A DNA stretch of 22,026 nt from JBOHUX01 sp050734915 (GTDB taxonomy: Bacteria > Chloroflexota > Dormibacteria > Dormibacterales > Dormibacteraceae): the NCBI GenBank assembly GCA_050734915.1, contig JBOHUX010000017.1:1-22026 (forward strand). Direction: 5' to 3'. How positions within the stretch are numbered: position 1 is the stretch's first letter; every line of letters starts with the position of its first letter. Positions 6,959 through 14,337 of the stretch are shown piece after piece. The translations under genes and the position numbers were made by a program. The notes under the pieces are model-generated. The model was not told the origin of the DNA. It searched no databases and was given only the letters and a program-made list of their open reading frames with translations.

Positions 6959-7951
6959 TCAGCGGCCCACCGTGACCAGCCGCCCCTCCCGTGCGGAGCG
7001 GACGATAGCGTCCGTGATCTGGACACAGCGGAGCCCGTCGAGCCCGGAGGGGCTCGGTTCCCGGCCGCTCAGGACGGCGCCGCTGAAGGCCGCCACGATC
7101 CGCTCGTAGCAATCCCCGCTCGAGTAGCGCCGGCTGCGCTCGCCGGCGGCGGTGACCACCCTCATCTCGCCCTCGGCGAAGGGGCGGGTGATTCCGCGCC
7201 CGTCGATCCGCCCCTCGGAGCCGTGGATGACGATGTCGTTGAGCGGTCTGGGCGTCCCCTGGTTGCCGTTCGCGAATGCCATCGCCCCGTTCTCGAAGCG
7301 CATCAGGACCAACGGGATCCGCTCCAGCTCCTGGCGGCGCTCGACGTCGAGGAGCGCGGTGAGCTCGGTCACGTCCCCCCCGATCAGGAATCGGAGCAGG
7401 TCGTACATGTGCACGGCGACATTGTTGATGGCGCCGAGGATGCTCAGCTCGGGATCGGCTCGCCAGCTCGTCCAGCCGCCGGCCCCCGAGCTGGCGTCGA
7501 CCTGGACGGTGAGCACCTCTCCGATCTCGCCGCCTTCGATGACCCGCCGCGCCTCATCGAAGCAGGTGTGATAGCGGGTCTGGAAATTGGTCCCCAGGCT
7601 GACTCCCGCCGCCTGGCAGGCGGCGAGCACGCTCTCGGCCTGGGCGGCGTCTGGTGCCAGGGGCTTGTCGCAGAGGACGTGCTTGCCCTCCCGTGCCGCT
7701 CTGATCGCCTGCTCGGGATGGAACAGGTTGGGAGTCGTGATGAGCACGACGTCCACCTCGGGGTTGGCGAGCATCTGGTCGTAATCGGTGCCGGCCGCGG
7801 CCGCCCCGTGCTTGGCTGCGAAGGCGTCCGCCTTCTCCTGGCTCCGGCTGACGACAGCGGCGAGCCGGCTCTCGGGGTCGGCGGTTATGGCCGGCGCCAT
7901 CAGGGTGTCAGCCGAACGGCCGAGCCCGATGATGCCCCACCCGAGGGTCAT
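6959..7951 (-). CDS. Gfo/Idh/MocA family NAD(P)-dependent oxidoreductase
   Basis: A 330-residue protein with the N-terminal Rossmann fold 'WGIIGLGRSA' (GLG at 9-11), the catalytic-Lys motif as DKP at 95-97 (usually EKP) in 'HVLCDKPLAPD', and a C-terminal alpha/beta domain with 'AINNVAVHMYDLLRFLIGG' holding the conserved His and Asp. Members oxidise or reduce sugars, inositols and related polyols or ketones. The start ATG 7951 is supported by GGAGG at 7957-7961, 5 nt upstream on the minus strand. It is a monocistronic unit converging on the amidase, 46 bp apart. Identity with the second Gfo/Idh protein at 16382-17530 looks limited to the family motifs. Substrate unknown. Confidence 0.9.
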   Translation of the reverse strand: MTLGWGIIGLGRSADTLMAPAITADPESRLAAVVSRSQEKADAFAAKHGAAAAGTDYDQMLANPEVDVVLITTPNLFHPEQAIRAAREGKHVLCDKPLAPDAAQAESVLAACQAAGVSLGTNFQTRYHTCFDEARRVIEGGEIGEVLTVQVDASSGAGGWTSWRADPELSILGAINNVAVHMYDLLRFLIGGDVTELTALLDVERRQELERIPLVLMRFENGAMAFANGNQGTPRPLNDIVIHGSEGRIDGRGITRPFAEGEMRVVTAAGERSRRYSSGDCYERIVAAFSGAVLSGREPSPSGLDGLRCVQITDAIVRSAREGRLVTVGR

Positions 7952-8218
7952 CCCATCCTCCTCGGGCCGGAAGCGCAGACACCGGGACGGGGCCGGGCGG
8001 GATGGCGGCAGCAGGTCTTCACCAGTCGAGAGGTCCCCTCATTACAGCGGCTGCCAGCTGCGCAGGACCGTTGGTCCAGTCTCGGCAGGGAATCAGATCG
8101 TGTTGCGATTATGACAGAAGCCCATCCGCTGCCGAGTTCGATGTCCAGCGATCCGAGGGGGCCTGCGAGGAGCGGAGGAGGTTGACGGGGATGGAGTGGG
8201 ACCTGCCCGGCTGATCGC
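7952..8218. other. Left part of a 434-bp gap: candidate promoter and hairpin
   Basis: I see no convincing gene here. On the minus strand TGT-CATAAT (8108-8116) is an extended -10 (TGn plus a 5/6 TATAAT match) pointing towards the Gfo/Idh gene, and would give a leader of about 150 nt. A short perfect hairpin GGACC-GTT-GGTCC lies at 8065-8077. The A+T-richer stretch around 8090-8115 fits a promoter zone. Confidence 0.35.
8108..8116 (-). promoter_or_regulatory. Candidate extended -10 promoter for the Gfo/Idh gene
   Basis: Read on the minus strand this is TGTCATAAT: a TGn extension followed by CATAAT. No good -35 is present, which extended -10 promoters can tolerate. Direction and distance (start codon at 7951) fit the SD-containing Gfo/Idh gene. 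Confidence 0.35.
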
Positions 8219-8374
8219 ACCGGAGCAGACGAGCGTGCGGTGGACATGGCCGACGCGCCGGAGGTGGCGGAGAAGGTCCTCCGCCATGCCGGCGGCCGGG
8301 CGGTGATGCCGGCCAAGGTGACCATGGATCTCGCCGGCTTCGGGCCCGACGGGCGGCATGCGCGGAGCCAATAG
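8219..8374 (+). pseudogene. Probable remnant of an ornithine cyclodeaminase/mu-crystallin family gene (N-terminus only)
   Basis: The plus frame starting at ACC 8219 translates to 51 codons and a TAG at 8372-8374. Its sequence follows the N-terminal pattern of ornithine cyclodeaminase/mu-crystallin/alanine dehydrogenase proteins: 'TGADERAVDMADAPEVAEKV', then 'GGRAVMPAKVTMDL' and 'FGPDG', where the family typically has a helix ending in E-x3-R, then G-x-A-x-M-P-x-K and a strand before the 'AMPA' motif. The match stops where 'AMPA' should come, so the ~270-residue catalytic remainder is missing. ATG 8246 would give a 42-residue peptide with no SD. The match is from memory of the family, not a search. 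A real short ORF or chance resemblance is possible. Confidence 0.45.
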
Positions 8375-8377
8375 GAT
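8372..8377 (+). promoter_or_regulatory. Candidate leaderless -10 box TAGGAT
   Basis: TAGGAT ends 8 nt before the ATG of the CoA-transferase at 8386, so transcription would start at or next to the start codon. A GGAGG is present but only 1 nt from the ATG, too close to act as a Shine-Dalgarno. No -35 was recognised. Confidence 0.4.
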
Positions 8378-8385
8378 ACGGAGGC

Positions 8386-9624
8386 ATGAGCCGAGCCGAG
8401 CCGGCGGCCGGGGGGCGGCGCGCGCCGCTGGCCGGAATCCGCGTCTTCGACCTCACCCGCGTGCTCGCGGGTCCCTTCTGCACCATGGCCCTGGCCGACC
8501 TGGGGGCTGACGTGATCAAGGTCGAGGGGCCGAACACGCCCGACTACACGCGCAGCATCCCGCCCCTGACCGGCGGCATGAGTCACTACTTCCTGGCCGT
8601 CAACCGCAACAAGCGGGCGGTCTCCATCGATCTCAAGTCGGAACGGGGCCAGGCGCTCGCTCTCGACCTGGCGCTCAGGTGCGACGTGGTGGTGGAGAAC
8701 TTCCGGCCCGGCGTCCTGGCCCGGCTCGGCCTCGGCTACGAGGCCCTCAGGGCCCGCCGGCCGGATATCATCGTCTGCTCGCTGAGCGGCTTCGGGCAGG
8801 ATGGCCCGATGGCCGGGCGGCCTTCGGTGGACACCGTGGTCCAGGCTCTCAGCGGCGCCATGAGCGTCAACGGCGAGCCGGATCTCGAACCCCTCAAGCT
8901 CGGCCTTCCGATGGGTGACCTGGCGGGAGCGATGTGGGGGGCGATCGGGATCCTGGCCGCGCTCCACGACCGCGACGCCACCGGGGCCGGCACGCACCTG
9001 GACGTGAGCCTGCTGGACAGCATGATCTCCCACCTGGCCTATCTCGCTGAGCTCTACCTGACCACCGGCGAGAGCCCACCTAGGGTCGGGAGCAACCACC
9101 AGACGGTGCCCGCCTACGGCAGCTACGCCGTCGCCGACGGAACCCTGGTGCTGGCCGCGCAGATGGACTCCTTCTGGGCCAACTTCTGCACCGCCGCCGG
9201 GCGCTCGGAGCTGGCCGCGGACCCCCGGTTCCGGGCGGTCGCCGACCGCCAGCGCCACTACGCGGAGGTGGAGGAGATCGTCTCCGAGATCATGCTGACA
9301 AGGGATCGAGCGGACTGGATCCGGCTCCTGGAGGCGGCGGACGTTCCCCATGCGGCGATCCTCAGCGTCGGGGAGGCGCTGGATCAGCCCCATGTCCGAG
9401 GCCGCGGACTGATCCGGGAGGTGGACCAGCCCGGCGCCGGCCGCCTGCGGGTGGTGGGACCGGTGCTCAAGTTTCTGACCGATCCCGCGCCTGGCGAGCT
9501 GGGGCCGGCTCCGCTTTTCGGCCAGCACACCCGCGAGGTCCTCGCCTCGGTGCTCGGCCTCTCCGACAACGAGATCCAACGCCTGGTCGAGGAGGGAGCC
9601 GTCGGCGCCGCCAGCCCGACCTGA
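8386..9624 (+). CDS. CaiB/BaiF family (type III) CoA-transferase
   Basis: A complete 412-residue type III CoA-transferase. Landmarks are 'LAGIRVFDLTRVLAGPFCTMALADLGADVIKVEGP' (15-49, in parts), 'NRNKRAVSIDLKSERG', 'VENFRPGVLARLGLG' (103-117) and 'CSLSGFGQDGP'. The predicted nucleophile is D178 in 'LPMGDLAGAMWG'. C-terminal 'VPHAAILSVGEAL', 'GPVLKF' and 'FGQHTREVL' blocks are all present. ATG 8386 is the only plausible start before the conserved core. The CitE-like lyase follows after 42 nt, so the pair probably forms an operon; in known malyl- and citramalyl-CoA pathways a family III transferase makes the CoA ester that a CitE homologue cleaves. Substrate specificity is not readable here. Confidence 0.94.
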   Translation: MSRAEPAAGGRRAPLAGIRVFDLTRVLAGPFCTMALADLGADVIKVEGPNTPDYTRSIPPLTGGMSHYFLAVNRNKRAVSIDLKSERGQALALDLALRCDVVVENFRPGVLARLGLGYEALRARRPDIIVCSLSGFGQDGPMAGRPSVDTVVQALSGAMSVNGEPDLEPLKLGLPMGDLAGAMWGAIGILAALHDRDATGAGTHLDVSLLDSMISHLAYLAELYLTTGESPPRVGSNHQTVPAYGSYAVADGTLVLAAQMDSFWANFCTAAGRSELAADPRFRAVADRQRHYAEVEEIVSEIMLTRDRADWIRLLEAADVPHAAILSVGEALDQPHVRGRGLIREVDQPGAGRLRVVGPVLKFLTDPAPGELGPAPLFGQHTREVLASVLGLSDNEIQRLVEEGAVGAASPT

Positions 9625-9666
9625 CCGAGGCCGGACCCTGGCACGCCGCGGCGGGGGGGAGCGACA

Positions 9667-10602
9667 ATGTCGGTCACGCAGGCCGGATCCGCGGCGAATG
9701 GACGCCAGGAGCATGCAGTGAAGCCGTACCGATCGTTCCTCTTCGTACCCGCCAACCGCCGTCGGATGCTGGACAAGGCGCCGACCACGATGGCGGACGC
9801 GCTGCTCCTCGATCTCGAGGACGCGGTCCCGGCCGGGGAGAAGGAGGCGGCCCGTCAGGCGGTCCGGGACTACATCCCGAGCCTGGCCGGGCGGCCGGTG
9901 TTCGTGCGCCCGAACGCCCCCTCGACCGGCTGGATTCGGGGCGATCTGGAGGCGGTGGTGGTGCCCGGGCTCCTCGGACTCTTCCTGCCCAAGGTCGACT
10001 CCCCGGACGAGGCCCGTCAGGTGGCGGCCTGGCTGGACGAGCTGGAGGCGGCCGCCGGCATTCCCCCCGGCACCGTGGAGGTGATCTGCATGCTGGAGAC
10101 CGCCCGGGGGGTCCGGCTCGGCTACGAGATCGCCGGCGCCTCGCCGAGGGTGGCGTCACTGTGCTTCTCGAGCGGCGAAAACGGCGATCTCCAGACCGAC
10201 CTCGGCTGCGATTGGTCGGTGGAGGGCACCGAGATGCTGTACGCCCGCTCCAAGCTGGTCCTCGATGCTCGCGCCGCCGGTGTCGAGTACCCGATCGACG
10301 GCGTCTTCGTCGACATCGACAACCGGGAGGGCCTGATCGCCGACACCACACTCTCCAAGCGGCTCGGTTACAAGGGCCGGGCGATCATCCATCCCAAGCA
10401 CGTCGAGGACGTGAACCGCCTCTACACGCCGTCGCCGGGCGAGGTGCGGTATTACCGGGGGCTGCTGGAGGCGTTCGAGATCGCCAACGCCGGCGGCCGG
10501 GCGTCGGTCACCTACGAGGGCAAGATGATCGACTACGCGATGGCTGCCCGGGCGCGCCGGGTCGTCGCCCTGGCGGAGACGCTGGCCGCCTCGCCGGGCT
10601 GA
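9667..10602 (+). CDS. HpcH/HpaI/CitE-family lyase (malyl-/citramalyl-CoA lyase-like)
   Basis: A 311-residue TIM-barrel, Mg-dependent C-C lyase or thioesterase acting on hydroxyacyl-CoA esters. 'YRSFLFVPANRRRMLDKA' (21-38), 'DALLLDLEDAVP' (44-55), R81 in 'VFVRPNAP', the metal ligands E144 ('CMLETARGV') and D174 ('SSGENGDLQTDLG') and 'GYKGRAIIHPKHVEDVN' are all typical of the CitE branch (malyl-CoA, citramalyl-CoA, citryl-CoA lyases and (S)-malyl-CoA thioesterase). Two starts are possible: ATG 9667, with a G-rich SD 5 nt upstream, and GTG 9718, with AGGAG at 9707-9711 and 6-nt spacing. GTG 9718 would begin right at the conserved core, giving 294 residues; I list the longer form. It is the second gene after the CoA-transferase and converges on the SDR gene, with 13 bp between. 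Confidence 0.9.
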   Translation: MSVTQAGSAANGRQEHAVKPYRSFLFVPANRRRMLDKAPTTMADALLLDLEDAVPAGEKEAARQAVRDYIPSLAGRPVFVRPNAPSTGWIRGDLEAVVVPGLLGLFLPKVDSPDEARQVAAWLDELEAAAGIPPGTVEVICMLETARGVRLGYEIAGASPRVASLCFSSGENGDLQTDLGCDWSVEGTEMLYARSKLVLDARAAGVEYPIDGVFVDIDNREGLIADTTLSKRLGYKGRAIIHPKHVEDVNRLYTPSPGEVRYYRGLLEAFEIANAGGRASVTYEGKMIDYAMAARARRVVALAETLAASPG

Positions 10603-10615
10603 GGACGAGCCGCGC

Positions 10616-11404
10616 TCAGATCATGTAGCGTCCGCCGTTGACGTCGAGCGTCGCCCCGGTGATGTAGGAGGCCGCCTCGGAGGCCAGGAACACGATCGGA
10701 CCGGCCTGGTCCTGCGCCTCCGCCAGGCGTCCGAGCGGGACCAGTGACCTCAGCGCCTGCTTGCGCCCATCGTCGTAGAGGGCGTCGATGCGGGGCGTGA
10801 GGGTGACTCCCGGGGCCACCGCGTTGACGGTGATCCCGTGCCGCGCGACCTCCAGCGCGAGGTGCCGGGTGAACGCCAGCACGCCGCCCTTGGCGGCCGA
10901 GTAGGCGCCGGCCGTGATGTGGGTCGCGGTGCGGCCGGCTCCCGAGGCCACGTTGACGATGCGTCCGCCCCCGCGTTCGATCATGCCCGGAAGCACCGCC
11001 TTCGAGCAGAGATAGACGCTCTTGAGGTTGATGTTCATGATCAGATCCCACTCCGCCTCGTCCATCTCCCAGCTCGGGATCCGGCGCCGGAAGCCGCCCG
11101 CGCCGTTGACGAGCACGTCTATCCGGCCGAACCGCTCGAGGCAGGCGCTGGTCATGGCCTCGACCTCGACGCCCTTGGTGACGTCGGTGCGAACCGCCGC
11201 CGCCTTCGCTCCGAGGCCGGTGAGCTCTGCGGCGACGGCACCGGCGTCCGCGCTCAGGTCGGCGAGGAGAACGGCCGCGCCCAGCGAGGCGAAGGAGCGC
11301 GCGGCCGCCTCTCCGATCCCGGTCGCGGCCCCGGTGACGATCGCGACCTGGCCCGCGAAGGAGGGCCGGCCGGGGTCCTGGGGGGTCGGTTCTCCAGTCC
11401 TCAT
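10616..11404 (-). CDS. Short-chain dehydrogenase/reductase (SDR, classical)
   Basis: A 262-residue classical SDR. Cofactor motif TGAATGIG lies at 24-31, followed by D49 in 'LLADLSADAG', which suggests NAD(H) preference. 'NGAG' (100-103) replaces the usual NNAG. The catalytic residues N126, S154, Y168 and K172 ('AYSAAKGG') are present, and 'TGATLDVNGGRYM' closes the fold. It resembles 3-oxoacyl-ACP/3-hydroxyacyl-CoA reductases of the FabG branch. Lying between a CitE-type lyase and an acyl-CoA dehydrogenase/MaoC module, it may oxidise a hydroxyacyl intermediate, but it is transcribed alone. The start ATG 11404 has no SD; a TAAGGT box lies 10 nt upstream. Confidence 0.92.
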   Translation of the reverse strand: MRTGEPTPQDPGRPSFAGQVAIVTGAATGIGEAAARSFASLGAAVLLADLSADAGAVAAELTGLGAKAAAVRTDVTKGVEVEAMTSACLERFGRIDVLVNGAGGFRRRIPSWEMDEAEWDLIMNINLKSVYLCSKAVLPGMIERGGGRIVNVASGAGRTATHITAGAYSAAKGGVLAFTRHLALEVARHGITVNAVAPGVTLTPRIDALYDDGRKQALRSLVPLGRLAEAQDQAGPIVFLASEAASYITGATLDVNGGRYMI

Positions 11405-11414
11405 GGCGGGTCCA

Positions 11415-11420
11415 ACCTTA
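11415..11420 (-). promoter_or_regulatory. Candidate -10 box TAAGGT for the SDR gene
   Basis: On the minus strand TAAGGT is preceded by TG (extended -10 like) and ends 10 nt before the ATG at 11404. It would give a leader of only a few nucleotides. No SD lies in between. Confidence 0.35.
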
Positions 11421-11463
11421 CAGTCGCGCGCCCCACCACCGGCCGGCCGCCACCAGGCGGGCG

Positions 11464-11486
11464 CTCAGAGAGGGACTCAGAGAGGG
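11464..11486. repeat. 11-bp tandem duplication over the stop codon of the CoA-transferase
   Basis: CTCAGAGAGGG occurs twice at a 12-bp period (11464-11474 and 11476-11486). On the minus strand this puts two in-frame TGA stops 12 nt apart, the first ending the CoA-transferase at 11477. It is probably a slippage duplication. Confidence 0.6.
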
Positions 11487-12694
11487 CGATCCGCAACCTT
11501 CGCCCGCGATGCCACTACGCCCCGCCGCTCCAGCTCCGCGATCGCCTCCGGGCGGTAGCCGGCCACCGCCCCCAGCACTTGGCGGGTGTGTTCGCCGAGC
11601 AGGGGCGGCGCGGACCGGCGTGGCTCCCCGTCGGACATCCGGACCGGGTTGGCGAGCATGCGGAGGCTGCCGAGCGGCGCGAAGGGAACCTCGATGACGC
11701 CGCCTCCACCGCTGTTCAGGGCCCGCTCGGCGAGGGCTCCGGCGAGGTCGTTGACGGGAGCGGCGGGAACCTGGCCCGCCCGGAAGATCCCCATCCATTC
11801 CGCGCTCGTGCGCCGGGTAATCCGTTCCGCCAGGATCGGGATCAACTCCTCGCGGTGGGCGACCCGGCCTGCGTTCTCGGCGAAGCGGGGGTCGGCGGCC
11901 AGCTCGGGGAGGCCGATCGCACGGCACAGGTTCTTCCAGAAGACCTCCTCCCGGGTCGCCACCACGATGTGGCCGTCGCTGGTCTCGAACGCCTGCCAGG
12001 GCACGTGATGGGCGTGCTGGGTGCCCCAGGCGTGAGGCTGCTCGCCGCCGTTCAGGTAGATCACGGCGTCGTAGGTGTGAAGGAAGGTCATGGCCTGGAA
12101 CATCGAGACGTCTATCCTCTGGCCCTGGCCCGTGAACTGGCGGGCGACGAGGGCGGCCAGGATCCCGTGCAGAGCGAACATCGGTGTCGCCACGTCGGCC
12201 AGCGGGATGCCGATCCGGACCGGCGGCCCGTCCCGTTCGCCGGTGACGCTGAGCAAGCCGCTCAGGGCCTGGTGGATGAGGTCGAAGGAGGGCGCTGTGC
12301 GCTCCGCGTCGCCCTCGCCGAAGCCGGTGATCGAGCAGGACACCACGCCCGGGTTGATCCCGGCGAGCCGGTCGTGGCCGGCCCCGATCCGATCCAGCAC
12401 TCCGGGCCGGAAGTTGTCGATGACCACGTCGGAATGCCTGACGAGGTCGTCGAGCACCGCCAGCCCGCCCTCCTTCTTGAGGTCGATGACCACGCTCTTC
12501 TTGCCCCGGTTGAAGGTCAGGAAGAGCGCGCTCTCCCCTCCGAGGGGGGCGATCTGGGGATTCCGACCCAGATCGCCGCGGGGCGCCTCGATCTTGATCA
12601 CGTCCGCCCCCAGGTCGGCCAGGATCATGCCCGCGAAGGTGCCCGCGATGACCTGGCCCAGCTCGAGGACGCGGATCCGCTCCAGCGCGCTCAC
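11477..12694 (-). CDS. CaiB/BaiF family (type III) CoA-transferase
   Basis: A complete 405-residue type III CoA-transferase, the third in the window. 'LERIRVLELGQVIAGTFAGMI', 'LADLGADVIKIEAPRGDLGR' and 'FNRGKKSVVIDLKKEGG' mark the N-terminal domain; the predicted nucleophile is D167 in 'IGIPLADVATPMFALHG'. The usual 'GFGQxGP' block is altered to 'GFGEGDAERTAPSFD', which may affect the active-site loop. The GTG start at 12694 overlaps the MaoC stop by 4 nt (GTGA, 12691-12694), so it is the third gene of the acyl-CoA dehydrogenase-MaoC-transferase operon. A longer in-frame extension would run through MaoC and is rejected. Likely role: activation of the carboxylic acid that feeds the operon's dehydrogenase and hydratase (inference). 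Confidence 0.93.
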   Translation of the reverse strand: MSALERIRVLELGQVIAGTFAGMILADLGADVIKIEAPRGDLGRNPQIAPLGGESALFLTFNRGKKSVVIDLKKEGGLAVLDDLVRHSDVVIDNFRPGVLDRIGAGHDRLAGINPGVVSCSITGFGEGDAERTAPSFDLIHQALSGLLSVTGERDGPPVRIGIPLADVATPMFALHGILAALVARQFTGQGQRIDVSMFQAMTFLHTYDAVIYLNGGEQPHAWGTQHAHHVPWQAFETSDGHIVVATREEVFWKNLCRAIGLPELAADPRFAENAGRVAHREELIPILAERITRRTSAEWMGIFRAGQVPAAPVNDLAGALAERALNSGGGGVIEVPFAPLGSLRMLANPVRMSDGEPRRSAPPLLGEHTRQVLGAVAGYRPEAIAELERRGVVASRAKVADRPL

Positions 12695-13149
12695 TCCGGG
12701 GGCGCCGGCCTCCGCTTCAGGAGCAGGACCTGGACCCCCTCCTGGACGCACACCTGACGTTGGTTCAGGATCCGGAACTGGCGACGGACGATGCCCCGGT
12801 CCGCCCGCGAGGTCTCGCGCCGCTCGAGGACCTTGATCCGGACCCGGATGGTGTCGCCGGCCCGGACCGGTCCTTCGAACCTGACCACCTCGAGCCCGGC
12901 GAGGGCGATCATGGTGCCGTCGTAGAGGTGAAGCTGGAAGAGCAGACCGGCCGCGATCGCGTAGACCAGGGGCCCGTGGGCGATCCGGGTTCCGAAGTCG
13001 GTCGTCCTGGCGTACTCCTCGTCCACGTGGAGGGGGTTGAAGTCGCCGGACAGGCCGGCGAACTGGGAGATCTCGGTCTCGCCGATGGTCCTGGCGGCGG
13101 TCTCCCACTCGCGGCCCGGCTCCCACTCTTCCCAGTAGAGCCCTCTCAC
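12691..13149 (-). CDS. MaoC-like (R)-specific enoyl-CoA hydratase
   Basis: A 152-residue single hot-dog-fold protein. The hydratase-2 catalytic motif is present as D36-x-N38-x2-H41 in 'SGDFNPLHVDEEYA', followed by 'FGTRIAHGPLVYAIAAGLL' (52-70) and 'VVRFEGPVRAGDTI' (88-101). The family hydrates trans-2-enoyl-CoA to (R)-3-hydroxyacyl-CoA; mesaconyl-C4-CoA hydratase is a known relative. Length matches single-domain MaoC proteins. The GTG start at 13149 overlaps the acyl-CoA dehydrogenase stop (GTGA, 13146-13149), and the stop overlaps the next GTG the same way, so all three genes are translationally coupled. Sequential dehydrogenation and hydration of an acyl-CoA is the natural reading. Confidence 0.92.
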   Translation of the reverse strand: MRGLYWEEWEPGREWETAARTIGETEISQFAGLSGDFNPLHVDEEYARTTDFGTRIAHGPLVYAIAAGLLFQLHLYDGTMIALAGLEVVRFEGPVRAGDTIRVRIKVLERRETSRADRGIVRRQFRILNQRQVCVQEGVQVLLLKRRPAPPE

Positions 13150-14288
13150 AATCCCAGCTCGCGGGCGATCAGGTTGCGCTGGATCTCGGAGGTCCCGCCG
13201 CCGATGGTGCCCAGGCGGGCGTCGCGGTAGTGGCGCTGCATGGCGCTCTCCATGGTGTAGCCGTATCCGCCCATGACCTGGAGCCCGCGGTCGGCGACCT
13301 CCTTGTAGGACTCGGCGGCGAAGATCTTGAGGGTGGCGGCGGCGCGCGCGGTCGCCACGCCCTGGCTGAGCGCCCAGGCGTAGCGGCGGACCAGGAGCTG
13401 GGAGATGTCCACCCGCATCGCCATCTCCGCCAGCTGGTGGGAGACGGCCTGGAATTTGCCGATCGGCCGCCCGAACTGGTGCCGCCGGCGGGCCCACTCG
13501 ATCGCCTCCTCGAGGGCGGCGGCGGCTCCCCCGGTGCGCGCCGCGGAGAGGCAGAGCCGCTCCCACCGGAGATACCTGCCCAGCAGAGGCCAGCCTCCGT
13601 TGAGGGGGCCGAGCATCGAGGCGGCGGGAGTGCGGACGCCGTCCAAGAAAACCGCCGTCGTCGCCACCGAGCGGTGCCCGAGCACCTCCAGCACCTGGTG
13701 GGTGAGCCCCTCCGCGTGAGTATCGAGCAGGAAGAGGCTGATGCCCTCGTGCTTGGGGAGGTCGGGGTCGGTCCGGGTGGCGATGAGGACGTGGTCGCTG
13801 ACCGTCAGCCCCGAGCAGAACATCTTCCGGCCGTTGATCACGTAGGAGTCCTTGTCCCGGACCGCGGTCGTGGTGAGGGCGGCGGCGTCGGACCCCGAGT
13901 CCGGTTCGGTGAGCGCGAAGCAGGTGGAGAGCTCACCGCGCGCGACCCGGGGCAGGAAGAACCGCTTCTGAGTCTCGCTCCCGGAGTCCAGCACCGCCTG
14001 GCCGCCGTAGATGATGGCGCGGAAGACCCAGAGCCCGAGATCGACCATCGCGCGGCCGGCCTCCTCGAGCAGGATGGCGATGTCGAGCTGGTCGCCACCC
14101 TGACCGCCATGTTCCTCGGGAATCCCCAGCCCGAGCCAGCCGGCGGCGGCGAGAGCGTCGAAGGCCTCTCTCGGGGGTCGCCGCTCCTCGTCGCACCGGC
14201 GAGCATAGTCGGGCGGGCAGACGCGTCTCAGCATCTCGCGGAGCGTCCGTCGCTGCATCTCCTGCTGCTCGCTGAGCCTAAAGTCCAC
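13146..14288 (-). CDS. Acyl-CoA dehydrogenase family protein
   Basis: A 380-residue FAD-dependent acyl-CoA dehydrogenase forming the 2,3-double bond of an acyl-CoA. 'FALTEPDSGSDAAAL' (124-138) is the FAD/substrate block; 'ALEEAIEWARRRHQFGRPIGKFQAVSHQLAEM' (in parts) and 'VMGGYGYTMES...RDARLGTIGGGTSEIQRN' mark the C-terminal helical domain. The MCAD-type catalytic Glu position ('YEGTS') is Gly here ('GGGTS'); E243 in 'LRWERLCLS' matches the alternative base used by isovaleryl-CoA dehydrogenase. The GTG start at 14288 is chosen because residues 3-10 'FRLSEQQE' are the normal family N-terminus and GAAGG lies just upstream; an in-frame extension to 14426 would run into the neighbouring gene. First gene of a three-gene coupled operon. 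Confidence 0.92.
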   Translation of the reverse strand: MDFRLSEQQEMQRRTLREMLRRVCPPDYARRCDEERRPPREAFDALAAAGWLGLGIPEEHGGQGGDQLDIAILLEEAGRAMVDLGLWVFRAIIYGGQAVLDSGSETQKRFFLPRVARGELSTCFALTEPDSGSDAAALTTTAVRDKDSYVINGRKMFCSGLTVSDHVLIATRTDPDLPKHEGISLFLLDTHAEGLTHQVLEVLGHRSVATTAVFLDGVRTPAASMLGPLNGGWPLLGRYLRWERLCLSAARTGGAAAALEEAIEWARRRHQFGRPIGKFQAVSHQLAEMAMRVDISQLLVRRYAWALSQGVATARAAATLKIFAAESYKEVADRGLQVMGGYGYTMESAMQRHYRDARLGTIGGGTSEIQRNLIARELGL

Positions 14289-14337
14289 GATCCCTTCGCC
14301 TTCGTTCAGATGGTCCGCCGGGGGGGCCGGGGGCCCC

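Noticed and set aside
7948..9714. 588-codon minus-strand open frame
   Set aside because: It is antisense to the complete CoA-transferase at 8386-9624 and has no recognisable motif.
10600..10620. CTGAG...CTCAG mini-stem between the CitE-like and SDR genes
   Set aside because: Only 5 bp with no T-tract; insufficient for a terminator call.
10838..12757. 639-codon plus-strand open frame
   Set aside because: It runs antisense through the SDR gene and a CoA-transferase, both with full sets of catalytic residues.
12695..13126. N-terminal extension of the third CoA-transferase through the MaoC region
   Set aside because: The frame is open but translates to compositionally biased sequence, and MaoC is clearly encoded in the other frame. 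The GTGA overlap fixes the start at 12694.
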